From Acetobacteraceae bacterium (GTDB lineage Bacteria; Pseudomonadota; Alphaproteobacteria; Acetobacterales; Acetobacteraceae), in the NCBI GenBank assembly GCA_003164135.1, contig PLSD01000028.1:102498-166497 (forward strand): a stretch of 64,000 bases of DNA. Direction: 5' to 3'. The notes beneath the pieces were generated by a model. It saw only the letters and a program-made list of their open reading frames with translations. It was not told the DNA's origin and did not search any database. The translations under genes were made by a program, and so were the position numbers. Shown here in pieces: positions 1-8,911 of the stretch (position 1 is its first letter; each line of letters starts with the position of its first letter).

Positions 1-423
1 ACCAAGGACTGGCTAATCAAACCCATCGTCGTGCATGACGTAGCCACCCGCTACGACGCCTTTGCCGCGGCACACGCCGCGCTCACCAAATCCGGCACCT
101 CCACACTGGAACTCGCCATGGCCGGCGTGCCCATGGCGGTGACCTACCGCGTCAATCCAATCAGCGCGATGCTGGCCCGCCGCCTCATCAAGGTAAAACA
201 CGTCGCCATGATCAACCTCCTGGCCGGCGGCGAGCTAGTCCCGGAATTGCTGCAACAGGACTGCACACCCACAAAGCTCAGCGAAACCCTGCATCGCCTC
301 ATCACCACGCCGCAAGCCGCCGCCGCTCAACGCGCCGGGTTCGCTGCCGCGCTGGCAACCCTGCATGCCCCAATCGGCACACCTTCCGCCGCCGCCGCCG
401 CCAGGGTTCTCGCCAATATCTAA
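1..423 (+). CDS. lpxB: Lipid-A-disaccharide synthase, C-terminal part (5' end outside window)
   Basis: LpxB joins UDP-2,3-diacylglucosamine and lipid X to form the lipid A disaccharide at the inner face of the cytoplasmic membrane. The frame is open from base 1, so only about the last 140 residues are present. They contain the conserved GT19 block KSGTSTLELAMAGVP, followed by the region MINLLAGGELVPELLQ, which is typical of the LpxB nucleotide-sugar-binding half. The listed ORF start at base 31 is an internal Met. The stop overlaps the end of the convergent FkbH-like gene by 4 bp. Confidence 0.93.
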   Translation, partial: TKDWLIKPIVVHDVATRYDAFAAAHAALTKSGTSTLELAMAGVPMAVTYRVNPISAMLARRLIKVKHVAMINLLAGGELVPELLQQDCTPTKLSETLHRLITTPQAAAAQRAGFAAALATLHAPIGTPSAAAAARVLANI

Positions 424-2198
424 TCCGCACCGAACCTGGCGGCGATCATCCCCGCGATGTGTTCGGCCACCCGCTTGTAAACCAGCCTGTCAAAGTGAAA
501 ATCATACGGCAGCATAGTACCCGGCTCGACAAAGTCGAGAATATTGACGAGATGCACATCAGGTTTCCCAGCCAGCACCTCGCGGACCCAGTTGTTGAAC
601 CTCATCTCCTTTGGCCTTGGCACCCACTGGCCGGATTTCTCATCCGTCATATATTCCGGCGTGAGCATCACAAAAACCAGCGCCTTGCCCGCCGCCGCCG
701 CAACCATTTTCTCCAATGCCGGGCGCAGCAAACCCTCAAATATCGGACCAATGCCCCAGAAATCCCGCTTCAAGGCTGCATAGTCCCGGTGCTGCTCATC
801 GCTCCCCAGAAAATTCCGCAGACGCTCTTCGCTCAGCGCGGTAACATCGCAAATCGCATGGGGGTCATTTTGCAACAAAAAAGGCGCCGCCACGTCCAGT
901 TGCTTGTGCTTGTATAAATATGCATAGCCATCCGTCCAAAAACTGAACATCCACACATCCCGGCTACCCTCGGCCATCGGCCGCGCCAGGGCTGAAGTCC
1001 AGTCTTCCGGCCGGTAGCCAATGCTCTGCAGCGCCTGCGCATCATCCTCCGGCACCTCGCCAAAAACATGGTTCAGGAACATCGCGTTGTCGGTCCGGAA
1101 CTGCCGGCCGCCGCGCCCGCGGTTCATCTCCTCAAAATATTCCCCAGTCAGCGGCTTCAAATAATGCGACATCGCGCTCAGATCGCAGCCGCCGCGCAAC
1201 ACCAGCCGGTCCATCAGCCGCCCCGCGCCAGCCCCCCCCACCTCGCCGCCGGTTTCGGTAATCCAGTCGATCTCCCGCCTATCCTGCGTCACATCATGCA
1301 CCGCGCCAGGCGCCACGCGCAGCGGCGGCCGCCCCAGCCAGTTGTAAGTCCAGGTCTCGACCCCCATGCTCAGCAACCGGCAGGAAAAACAAAAATACTT
1401 CAGATCGATATAGTGATGTTCTCGCTGCCGTAGGAAAAACCCGGCATATCCGTAATCGCCATAACGGTCGCTTACCTTGATAAACCCGCAGAACACATGG
1501 AACTGCCGCACCAGCCCCCGCAATTCCTCGCGCGCGGCATTCATATCCTCGGGCAGCCGGTTCTTGGTAAAATTAAGCTGATTGGTCCGGTTAATCAGCT
1601 CGATCGCGCGGTCCAAGTTCGCCTCGACATCGTAATCAAAACTCACCTGAATCCCGCTGGCACGCAAAAACTCCAGGTTATCGCCACCCAGCACCGCCGC
1701 ATCCGCCTGCCGTGCCTCCAGCACTTTATACTGCGCCAGCCGTGAGAGTTCCGGATCAGCCTTACCGGCCAAGCGCGGATCGTCGAGCAGCGCCGGAATA
1801 ATCGTCTCGGCCGCAGTTTGCAGCCCCGGCACGTAGTACAGCGCCTCGGCCAAATTCGCCGGCTCATCGTCAATGAACAGCACCGTCCCGGGCCGCAATT
1901 GCGCCGCCTCAATCAGTGCAGCAATCCGCGGTCCTTTCGCTTCCCAGTTGATGCTCGGAAAAATAAAATGGTCCCAGATTTCATAACCTTCCAGCAGCGG
2001 CTTTATCCGCGCCGGATCGTTCTTCGAGCAGATGGAACTCATAATGCCCCGCCGGGCCAGCTCCACGACAATATTGTGGCATCGCACCACATATTGCATG
2101 GTTCCTTCGGCAAAATTACCCCGCCAAAATGTACCGTCGAGATCCCAGATAACCAGCCGGACAGGTTCCACCGCGTCTTCCCCATTTTCGCGCATCAC
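420..2198 (-). CDS. FkbH-like HAD-family protein (HAD, GNAT-like and SGNH-like regions)
   Basis: The protein has 592 aa. The N-terminal HAD domain (about 10-165) shows the nucleophile motif DLDGTFW, the CSKND motif and the acidic LFIDDEPANLAEA loop of FkbH proteins, which form glyceryl-ACP from glycolytic intermediates in some polyketide systems. A GNAT-like middle follows (about 165-300, with LINRTNQLNFTKNRLPED). The C-terminal third resembles an SGNH/GDSL hydrolase, ending in a DFHFDRLVYKRVAEH block with the spacing of a catalytic Asp-His pair. No acyl carrier protein or polyketide gene is nearby, so the substrate is unknown. It is the last gene of a likely four-gene operon, 33 bp after the glycosyltransferase. 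A paralogue lies at 42083-44242. Confidence 0.82.
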   Translation of the reverse strand: MMRENGEDAVEPVRLVIWDLDGTFWRGNFAEGTMQYVVRCHNIVVELARRGIMSSICSKNDPARIKPLLEGYEIWDHFIFPSINWEAKGPRIAALIEAAQLRPGTVLFIDDEPANLAEALYYVPGLQTAAETIIPALLDDPRLAGKADPELSRLAQYKVLEARQADAAVLGGDNLEFLRASGIQVSFDYDVEANLDRAIELINRTNQLNFTKNRLPEDMNAAREELRGLVRQFHVFCGFIKVSDRYGDYGYAGFFLRQREHHYIDLKYFCFSCRLLSMGVETWTYNWLGRPPLRVAPGAVHDVTQDRREIDWITETGGEVGGAGAGRLMDRLVLRGGCDLSAMSHYLKPLTGEYFEEMNRGRGGRQFRTDNAMFLNHVFGEVPEDDAQALQSIGYRPEDWTSALARPMAEGSRDVWMFSFWTDGYAYLYKHKQLDVAAPFLLQNDPHAICDVTALSEERLRNFLGSDEQHRDYAALKRDFWGIGPIFEGLLRPALEKMVAAAAGKALVFVMLTPEYMTDEKSGQWVPRPKEMRFNNWVREVLAGKPDVHLVNILDFVEPGTMLPYDFHFDRLVYKRVAEHIAGMIAARFGAD

Positions 2199-2231
2199 CA
2201 GGGAGTTCCCTGCCCGCCGAGACTATCGCGT

Positions 2232-3803
2232 CTAACTGCACCCCGCCAGATTATACCCTGGCACCGGCAGGCCCTCCACGCAGCCCACACTCACCCCATC
2301 ACCAGGATTCGCCGGGTCGTAAAGCGCGATCAATATCCGGTTACCCGCCACTTGCATCATGCTTGGTGTACCCAGCGCCTGCGTCTCGGCAAAAAAGCTC
2401 AAAAGCGCCTTGGAATCTCCGCTTTGCCCGGCATGGCCATAAACCGCCCACACCCGCTTACCCTGCCTCATCGCCTGTTTGGCGTGGTTCAAATCACCGG
2501 CGGAATCATTCAGCACCACGGTCTGCGTGCCTGGCGGCAAATACACGCGCAAAATCGGCAACGCCCCGCTATCGTACAGATACACCACGTCGCCTGGCGC
2601 CACGTCCTGCGCCAGCAACTTCGCCGCAATGTCCCAGCGCGGTTTGGTTTCAGCATTGTAGTACGGCACCAAATTCGCAAACAGCAGCAACGCAACCCCG
2701 CCCACCACAATGGCGCGCACCCGCGGCGAGGTATGGTCCAGCAACGCGGAAGCCCCGATACCGGCCAAAATCGCGAACGGCGCCGCACTCCATAGAATAT
2801 ACCGCGGCAGCAAAATCGGCCGCCAGATGGAAATAACCGTGAACATCAGGGGCAGGAACACAAAGGAAATACCCAGCACTGCAAGCATCGCGGGGCGGCG
2901 GCGCAGCACCCAAGCGGCGGTGCCCACGGCCACGGCCAGTGCTGCATCGATCAGGTAGATCAGCGCGAACGGCGTCGGCACATCCATGAAGCGGAAGGTC
3001 ACGGAATCGGCCACCCGCATAAAATAAACCGAACCCAAATTGTACCACAGCCGCTCGCTGGTCAGCGGCGGAATCCACATCACGCTGTTAATGTAGCCCT
3101 GGCCCTGATACATCGTCATCGCCGCATAAAACGGCGCGCAACATACCGCGACGATCAGGTCCGCGATGATAAAATTGCGCAGCAACTGCCCCCGGTTGGG
3201 CGATTGCACCAGCAGCGTGGCGCCTATCAGGTTACCAATCAGCAGCCAGGGCAAACCATCCCCCAGCACATCCAGCGCCGCCACTGAGCCCAGAATGAAT
3301 GCCGCCCAGCCCCCCCGCGCCACCGGATTACGCAGCGGCTGGGAAGCACCGGGAATGTCCAGCGCCAGCCTGGTCAGGCCGTAAAGTGCTACCAGGATCA
3401 GGCACATTTCCAGCATGTAGGAGCGCGCCTCCTGGCTGAATGCCAGTGCCACCGGTGAAAGCCCGATAATCAGCGCCGCGATAATCCCGGCCGTGCGCCC
3501 GGCGACACGGTAAGCGATCATGAACACCAGCATCACCGCAACCGCGCCAAACACCGCCGAGGGCAGCCGCAGCCAATATTGCGGATTCCCCAGCCCCACC
3601 AGCGGCGAAAGCAGCAAGAAAAAGCTCGGCATGTGGTGATTGAGGAATGAATCGGCCACCAGCGCCGCCGGCGCCAGCGAGGCGCGTTGCAGCGTAAACA
3701 CCTCATCCAGCCAGAGCGGTCTTGCCCCCAGGAAACTCAGCCGTGGCAGCAGCGCCAGCACGAAGGCCGCGAACGGCCAACGCAAATAACGCAACCTGTT
3801 CAC
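2232..3803 (-). CDS. Membrane glycosyltransferase, GT39/ArnT-like
   Basis: This 523-aa polytopic membrane protein has an N-terminal helix, then the acidic loop motif WLDEVFTLQRAS typical of the GT-C fold, in which the Asp-Glu pair serves catalysis and metal binding. About ten hydrophobic segments follow, including HHMPSFFLLLSPLVGLG and QEARSYMLEMCLILVAL, and then a soluble C-terminal tail of about 110 aa. GT-C enzymes use polyprenyl-phosphate sugars and transfer to lipid or protein acceptors at the outer face of the inner membrane; the acceptor here is unknown. The start overlaps the upstream alpha-E gene by 4 bp, which suggests translational coupling. Confidence 0.8.
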   Translation of the reverse strand: MNRLRYLRWPFAAFVLALLPRLSFLGARPLWLDEVFTLQRASLAPAALVADSFLNHHMPSFFLLLSPLVGLGNPQYWLRLPSAVFGAVAVMLVFMIAYRVAGRTAGIIAALIIGLSPVALAFSQEARSYMLEMCLILVALYGLTRLALDIPGASQPLRNPVARGGWAAFILGSVAALDVLGDGLPWLLIGNLIGATLLVQSPNRGQLLRNFIIADLIVAVCCAPFYAAMTMYQGQGYINSVMWIPPLTSERLWYNLGSVYFMRVADSVTFRFMDVPTPFALIYLIDAALAVAVGTAAWVLRRRPAMLAVLGISFVFLPLMFTVISIWRPILLPRYILWSAAPFAILAGIGASALLDHTSPRVRAIVVGGVALLLFANLVPYYNAETKPRWDIAAKLLAQDVAPGDVVYLYDSGALPILRVYLPPGTQTVVLNDSAGDLNHAKQAMRQGKRVWAVYGHAGQSGDSKALLSFFAETQALGTPSMMQVAGNRILIALYDPANPGDGVSVGCVEGLPVPGYNLAGCS

Positions 3804-4840
3804 GCAACCGCCTCAGCCGGTCCCTGCGTCTGGGATTGCGACTGCCCGCCGACAGGCGCCGGCTCAGCCGGCTGCCAGTCGCGGAAAAACGCCCGGCCAA
3901 TCGCGGCGGCAAGTTTCTGGATATGGATTTGCACAATGTCCAGATACTCATGCAGCCCTGCAGCAAGAATATGACCAATCGGCATTTCCAGCAGCAGCTC
4001 GCGCAAATATTCCGCCAGCTCAATCGCCTCGCCCGCCGCCGAAAGCCCGTAAATCCTGCGCAGATCATCCAGATGCGACTCCGCCCGGCGCACACACAGC
4101 AATGCTGAACGCGGTGAGGAGGGATCGCGCAGCAGGAAATGCACCACGTCCTCGCTTGAAAAACTCGCCCGGGTGCGCCGCTTGAAGGCGTGATACCCGG
4201 CAGCCGCCCGCAAAATCGCGTTCCACTGCGTCAACTCGGCGACACGCTTTTCCTCGCGCCCCTGCGGCAGCAGCGCGGTATATTTAATATCCAGCATACG
4301 CGTGGTCTGGTCGGCGCGCTCGATCAACCGGCCGAGTTCATAAAAATACCAGCCCTGGTCGCGGTACAGCGTGCCCTCGGTAATCCCGGTATGCGCCTGC
4401 ACACCGTCCTTCAACTTGGTGCACAGCCGCGAGAGCGCATCCCCCTCCAGATCCTCCGGCGTAATCCGCCCGACAAAACGGTGGAATACGTTAATCTGGC
4501 GCCACATCTCAGTGCTCATCAGCGGCCGCAGCGTGCGCGCGTTGGTCCGCGCATCCTCCAAATTTCCCGGCACCGAGGTCGGGTTGCCACGATCGAGTAA
4601 ATAAAACCGCTTCACATGTGTCGCATCCGGCGAGAACCCGCGCGCCTTGAAGTTCTTTTCATCCGCATTGATACGGATCAGCCCGAACCAGGCGTCCGTC
4701 TCAAACCCCGGGCTCTCAAAACTCTGCGTCACGTCGATCAACCGCGCCAGGTTTTCCACCCGCTCCAGGTAGCGCGCCATCCAGAACAACCCCTCGGCAT
4801 CGCGCGCGAGCAGCACGGCATCGAATCGCATCTGGTTCAT
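3800..4840 (-). CDS. Alpha-E domain protein (DUF403 family)
   Basis: This 346-aa helical protein begins with the family signature LLARDAEGLFWMARYLERVENLARLIDV and has a second conserved stretch, YELGRLIERADQTTRMLDIKY. Alpha-E proteins almost always accompany circularly permuted ATP-grasp ligases and transglutaminase-like proteins and are thought to take part in an amide or peptide-forming system; the biochemistry is not settled. The gene overlaps its neighbours by 4 bp on both sides, so the ATP-grasp, alpha-E and glycosyltransferase genes are probably translated together. The C-terminal 25 residues are Gln/Pro/Ala-rich and look disordered. Confidence 0.9.
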   Translation of the reverse strand: MNQMRFDAVLLARDAEGLFWMARYLERVENLARLIDVTQSFESPGFETDAWFGLIRINADEKNFKARGFSPDATHVKRFYLLDRGNPTSVPGNLEDARTNARTLRPLMSTEMWRQINVFHRFVGRITPEDLEGDALSRLCTKLKDGVQAHTGITEGTLYRDQGWYFYELGRLIERADQTTRMLDIKYTALLPQGREEKRVAELTQWNAILRAAAGYHAFKRRTRASFSSEDVVHFLLRDPSSPRSALLCVRRAESHLDDLRRIYGLSAAGEAIELAEYLRELLLEMPIGHILAAGLHEYLDIVQIHIQKLAAAIGRAFFRDWQPAEPAPVGGQSQSQTQGPAEAVA

Positions 4841-6312
4841 GCCCCGTCTCCTTGCCCGAAATCATCGGCCAGCACCCAGGTATCTTTCGACCCACCACCC
4901 TGGCTGGAGTTCACAATCAAACTGCCGCGCTTCATCGCCACCCGGGTCAATCCGCCGGGCAGCACCCAGCTTTCCTTGCCGGTAACAATAAACGGCCGCA
5001 AATCCAGATGCCGCGGCCCGATCCCCTCCTCTGCCAGCGTCGGCGCCACGGAAAGCCCGATCATCGGCTGGCTGATCCAGTTGCCTGGATCGGCCAGGAT
5101 GGAAGCCCGCGCCACATCCAGCTCTTCCTTGCTCGCACGCGGCCCAATGGTAATGCCGTAGCCACCGGATTCACCCACCGGCTTGGTCACGAGCTTGTGC
5201 AGATTATCCAGCGTATATTGCAGCCCCTCCGCCTCGCGGCAGATATGGGTCTCAACATTCTGAATCAACGCCTCTTCGCCCAGGTAGTATTTGATAATGC
5301 GCGGCATATACGCATACACCGCCTTGTCATCCGCAACACCCGTACCAACCGCGTTGGCAATCGCCACGTTCCCCGCCTTCCATGCGCTGATCAACCCGCG
5401 CACGCCCAGCATGGAATCCGGACGGAACACCGCCGGGTCGAGGAAGTCATCGTTCAAGCGCCGGTAAATCGTATGCACCCGCCGCAGCCCGGAAATCGTG
5501 CGCATGTACACACGCTCGTTTTCCACCACCAGGTCAGCACCCACCACCAGCGGCACGCCCATTTCACGCGCCAGGAACACGTGTTCAAAATACGCCGAAT
5601 TATAAATGCCAGGCGAGAGCAGCACGACCTGCGGATCATCATCCCCGCCCGGCGCAATCTCCGTCATCGCCGCGCGCAGCCGCCGGCCATAATCATCAAC
5701 CGGCAGCAGCTTTATCCCCGCCATCAAATCGGGGAAGGTCCGCAGCATCAAATGCCGGTTCTCAATGACGTAGGACACACCAGATGGTGTACGCGCATTA
5801 TCTTCCAGCACGCGGAAATCGCCGAACTCATCGCGGATAATGTCGATGCCGCAAACATGCACATAAGTGCCGTGCGGCACCGGAAAATCCTTCATCTCCG
5901 GCCGGTAGTTGGAATTGCCGTACACCAGCTCGGCCGGGATAACCCCGTCGCGCACAATATGCCCCGGCCCGTAAATATCCCCCAGGAACGCATTCAACGC
6001 CGCGACGCGCTGAATGCACGCCCGCTCCAACAGGTCCCATTCACCCGCCGTCAACACCCGCGGAATACAGTCAAACGGCAAAATCCGGTCAATCGCGGTG
6101 GCGTCGGAGTACACGGTAAACGTCACGCCAAGGTCAATCAGCTCCGTCTCCGCGGCCGAGGCCCGCGCGCGCAACGCGTCCAACCCGATTCTACCGAGTC
6201 GTTGGATCAACCAATCCGGCACGGGCCCGGCGCCGGGCCGCTTGCGTGTCAGTTCACAAAAATATCGGCCCGGATCGTAATCCGGCCAGGTGTTGCGAAA
6301 AATATCGTTCAA
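4837..6312 (-). CDS. Circularly permuted type 2 ATP-grasp protein
   Basis: The protein has 491 aa, the normal length for this family of predicted peptide or amide ligases. Conserved motifs are intact: LEDNARTPSGVSYVIENR, IYRRLNDDFLDP, NAVGTGVADDKA, RHLDLRPF, GGLTRVA and NSSQGGGSKDTWVL. The track start is a TTG codon; it is supported by GGAG about 8 bp upstream and by the lack of a better in-frame start. It is the first gene of the minus-strand operon and faces the divergent ATP-grasp/alpha-E fusion gene. Together with the alpha-E protein it probably forms an ATP-dependent ligase acting on an unknown small molecule or peptide. Confidence 0.9.
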   Translation of the reverse strand: MNDIFRNTWPDYDPGRYFCELTRKRPGAGPVPDWLIQRLGRIGLDALRARASAAETELIDLGVTFTVYSDATAIDRILPFDCIPRVLTAGEWDLLERACIQRVAALNAFLGDIYGPGHIVRDGVIPAELVYGNSNYRPEMKDFPVPHGTYVHVCGIDIIRDEFGDFRVLEDNARTPSGVSYVIENRHLMLRTFPDLMAGIKLLPVDDYGRRLRAAMTEIAPGGDDDPQVVLLSPGIYNSAYFEHVFLAREMGVPLVVGADLVVENERVYMRTISGLRRVHTIYRRLNDDFLDPAVFRPDSMLGVRGLISAWKAGNVAIANAVGTGVADDKAVYAYMPRIIKYYLGEEALIQNVETHICREAEGLQYTLDNLHKLVTKPVGESGGYGITIGPRASKEELDVARASILADPGNWISQPMIGLSVAPTLAEEGIGPRHLDLRPFIVTGKESWVLPGGLTRVAMKRGSLIVNSSQGGGSKDTWVLADDFGQGDGA

Positions 6313-6623
6313 ACCAACGGCTCCGATCGGAAATAGTCCTGGCCGGCCAACGGCACCAACCCCGGAACGGTCATATCCTGGTCACAAACTGCGCAAATCC
6401 GCGCCAAAGTATAAAAAACCACGAAGGAATTCATCAATTATTAACCATCCAACAGCATTTTCTCACCATCGTCCCCCAACAGGCTGCCCCCAAAATCGGT
6501 ACGGCCGCAAGCCCCCCGTGCTGACAATGCAAACCCCGGACCAACCGCATGATTATGACACCCGTGTTGCGGCGCAACCGATTCCCCGTAGCCCACTGCC
6601 GATCAGTCTGTTAACCAGGAAAA
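6313..6623. other. Divergent intergenic region between the two ATP-grasp operons
   Basis: These 311 bp must hold promoters for both operons. The stretch around 6410-6470 is clearly richer in A and T than its surroundings. On the plus side an AGGA-type ribosome binding site sits just before the ATG at 6624. I see no convincing operator, riboswitch or small gene. Confidence 0.5.
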
Positions 6624-8834
6624 ATGTATGCCGTGGCTTCCAGCGATGAAATGATCGACCGGTCCGGCCGGATCCGGGCCTCCTGGGTTCCGGTCATGGA
6701 GGCCGTGCGCGATATCGGGCATGACGAATTGGCCCGCCGCTCCGCCGCACTGAACCGGCAGATGCGCCTCGCAGCCCCCTTCGGCGCCTCGCCGGTCCGC
6801 CACTATGACCCCCTGCCCGCGCCGCTTACCGCGGTAGAATTCTCCTGGCTTGAGGCCGGGCTGCTGCAACGCGCCAAACTGCTCAACGCCGCGCTGGAGG
6901 ACCTCTACGGCCCACAAACCCTGCTGCACGACGGCAGCCTCCCCCCGGCACTGGTGCTGGGCAACGAGCATTTCCTGCGCAGCCTGCACACCGGCGGCCT
7001 CCTCCGCTTCCCCCGCCTAACTTTCTACGCGGCGGATGTCGTGCGTGGATCAGACGGCCGCTTCCAGGTCCTGCGCGACCACACCGGCGTCATCCCCGGC
7101 CTCGGCCACGCGCTTTCGCTCCGCCGCATGGCCTCCAGCACGGTCCCGGAACTCTTCCGCGCCGGCGGCCTGCGCAGCCTGCGCCCGGTGCGGGAAATGC
7201 TGGTCGACCATTTGCAACGCTCGGCCGCGGGCGGCCTGGTCGCCGTGCTCTCCGCCGGCGCCGCCAGCCCCGCTTTGGCGCAGGACGCCATGGACGACGC
7301 CCTCCTCGCCCGCGCGCTCGGCGTCCTGCTCATCGAGCCCGGCGACCTCGCCACCCGCAACGGCGGCCTACACATGAAAACCCTGAGCGGCCTGCTGCCC
7401 GTCTCCAGCCTCATCCGCGGCCTTTCGGGCATAGACCTGGACCCGCTGGAGCAAGGCGGGCGCCCCGGTGCAGGCATCCCCGGCGCGTTCGGCGCCATCC
7501 GCTCCGGCGCCCTCGCCATGCACAACGCCCCCGGCAGCGCCCTCATCGAAGCGCCCGAACTTGCGGGATATATCGAGCCGCTGTTCCAGCGCCTGCTCGG
7601 CGAGGCCCCCCTCCTGGCCAAGGCCTCCGGCGACCCGGTGACCAACGCCTCCAAAGCCCCCTTCGTCAACGGCACCAACCTGGTCTCCACCCCCATCCTG
7701 TTCCGGATGTACTCCTGGCACGACGGCAACACCTGGCAGGTTCTCCCCGGCGGCCTCGGCTTCGGCCTGGAACAGAACAGCGCCGCGCAGGGCATGGTCG
7801 TCACCGGCATGAAGGACGTCTGGATTCTCGACGCCGACGAGCCGCATTTCATCACCGGCGCCACGCATAGCGACCCGCCAACCCGCACCAAATTCCTCGC
7901 CGCCGCGCATCTACCCTCGCGCGTCGCCGACAATCTGTTCTGGCTCGGCCGCTCGGTGGAACGCCTGGAATCCGCCTCCCGCCTGCTCATGCTGGCCCTG
8001 CCCCGCCTGGAATCCGGCACTTCACTCCCGCGCGACCTCGCCGAGCGCGGCCTCATCGCCAAATGCCTGGCCCAGGCCGGGCTGCTCCCGGCGGACCTCG
8101 CGGGCGGCGCCCTTTCCGGCCGGCAGCTGCGCAGCACGCTGGCGCGGCGCAAACCCATCGCCGGTCTGGTCAAGGAGGTCGCCCGCCTGATCAACGCCGC
8201 CAGTGAACGTTTGAGCCCCAGTATGCTCGCCACCGTGCGCTTTGCCCTGCATCAGGCCAACGAATCCCTGCCCAACGAGGAAACCGCCCTCCCCTCCATG
8301 CTCAGCTTCGCCGCCACCTTCGCCGGCATCGCGGCGGAGAACATGTCGCGCGACGGCGGCTGGCTGTTCCTCGAAATGGGCCGCCGCCTGGAGCGCGCCG
8401 AAACTTTAGCCGAAACCCTCGCCATCCTGCTCAACGCCGCGCCGGAGCGCCTGGAACCCGGCATGGCCCTGGGCATCGAGCTTGCCGACTCCGTGCTGAG
8501 CTACGATCTGCGCCACGCCGGCATTCTTTCCCCCGGCCCGGTGCTGGAAATGCTGCTGGCCGATACCGGCAACCCGCGCAGCCTCGCCTACCAGTGCATC
8601 GTGCTGCGCAACTGCCTGTCGTACCTCGGCGCCGAGGACGACGCAGAATCCCTGAAACTGCTGCAACAGGAAGTGGTGAACCTCAGCGGCGAAGTCTCCG
8701 GCCTGTCCAAACCGCTCACCGCCATCGGCGCCCGCCTGCGCCTGCTCTCAGACCACGTACACCGCCGCTTCTTCACCCTGCTGCCCGAGGCGCATCAGCT
8801 CGAAGACGAACAGGAGCTGGAAGCCGCGCAATGA
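6624..8834 (+). CDS. Fused circularly permuted ATP-grasp / alpha-E protein with diverged ATP-grasp half
   Basis: The protein has 736 aa. Residues about 1-420 align by eye with the ATP-grasp protein encoded at 4837-6312 (EFSWLEAGLLQRAKLLNAAL, LVLGNEHFLR, LPGGLGFGLE, KDVWILDADEP). Residues about 430-736 are an alpha-E domain starting LPSRVADNLFWLGRSVERLESASRLL. Several ATP-grasp positions are changed: the EDN motif reads RDH, and the YRRxDD region reads IRGLSGID. The ligase half may therefore be inactive or altered, while the alpha-E half looks normal. The transglutaminase gene follows 76 bp after the stop, as in many such clusters. Scaffold or regulatory partner of the intact ligase is a guess. 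Confidence 0.87.
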   Translation: MYAVASSDEMIDRSGRIRASWVPVMEAVRDIGHDELARRSAALNRQMRLAAPFGASPVRHYDPLPAPLTAVEFSWLEAGLLQRAKLLNAALEDLYGPQTLLHDGSLPPALVLGNEHFLRSLHTGGLLRFPRLTFYAADVVRGSDGRFQVLRDHTGVIPGLGHALSLRRMASSTVPELFRAGGLRSLRPVREMLVDHLQRSAAGGLVAVLSAGAASPALAQDAMDDALLARALGVLLIEPGDLATRNGGLHMKTLSGLLPVSSLIRGLSGIDLDPLEQGGRPGAGIPGAFGAIRSGALAMHNAPGSALIEAPELAGYIEPLFQRLLGEAPLLAKASGDPVTNASKAPFVNGTNLVSTPILFRMYSWHDGNTWQVLPGGLGFGLEQNSAAQGMVVTGMKDVWILDADEPHFITGATHSDPPTRTKFLAAAHLPSRVADNLFWLGRSVERLESASRLLMLALPRLESGTSLPRDLAERGLIAKCLAQAGLLPADLAGGALSGRQLRSTLARRKPIAGLVKEVARLINAASERLSPSMLATVRFALHQANESLPNEETALPSMLSFAATFAGIAAENMSRDGGWLFLEMGRRLERAETLAETLAILLNAAPERLEPGMALGIELADSVLSYDLRHAGILSPGPVLEMLLADTGNPRSLAYQCIVLRNCLSYLGAEDDAESLKLLQQEVVNLSGEVSGLSKPLTAIGARLRLLSDHVHRRFFTLLPEAHQLEDEQELEAAQ

Positions 8835-8911
8835 TTATTTGCACCATGTGCAGCCGCGCAATGATATTTCCCCTAATGCGCCACCGCGAAATGAAGTATC
8901 ACCTCTCCGCA
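8822..8911. repeat. Three decaying 30-bp tandem repeat units
   Basis: Units begin at 8822, 8852 and 8882. The first two share the 14-mer AGCCGCGCAATGAT exactly; the third reads CACCGCGAAATGAA. The first unit contains the stop codon of the fusion gene and the last ends at the likely transglutaminase start. In the open frame before that start the repeats translate to PRNDISPNAP and PRNEVSPLR. Confidence 0.75.

Noticed and set aside
4852-6336. 494-aa plus-strand ORF
   Set aside because: It is exactly antisense to the intact ATP-grasp gene, whose motifs are unambiguous.
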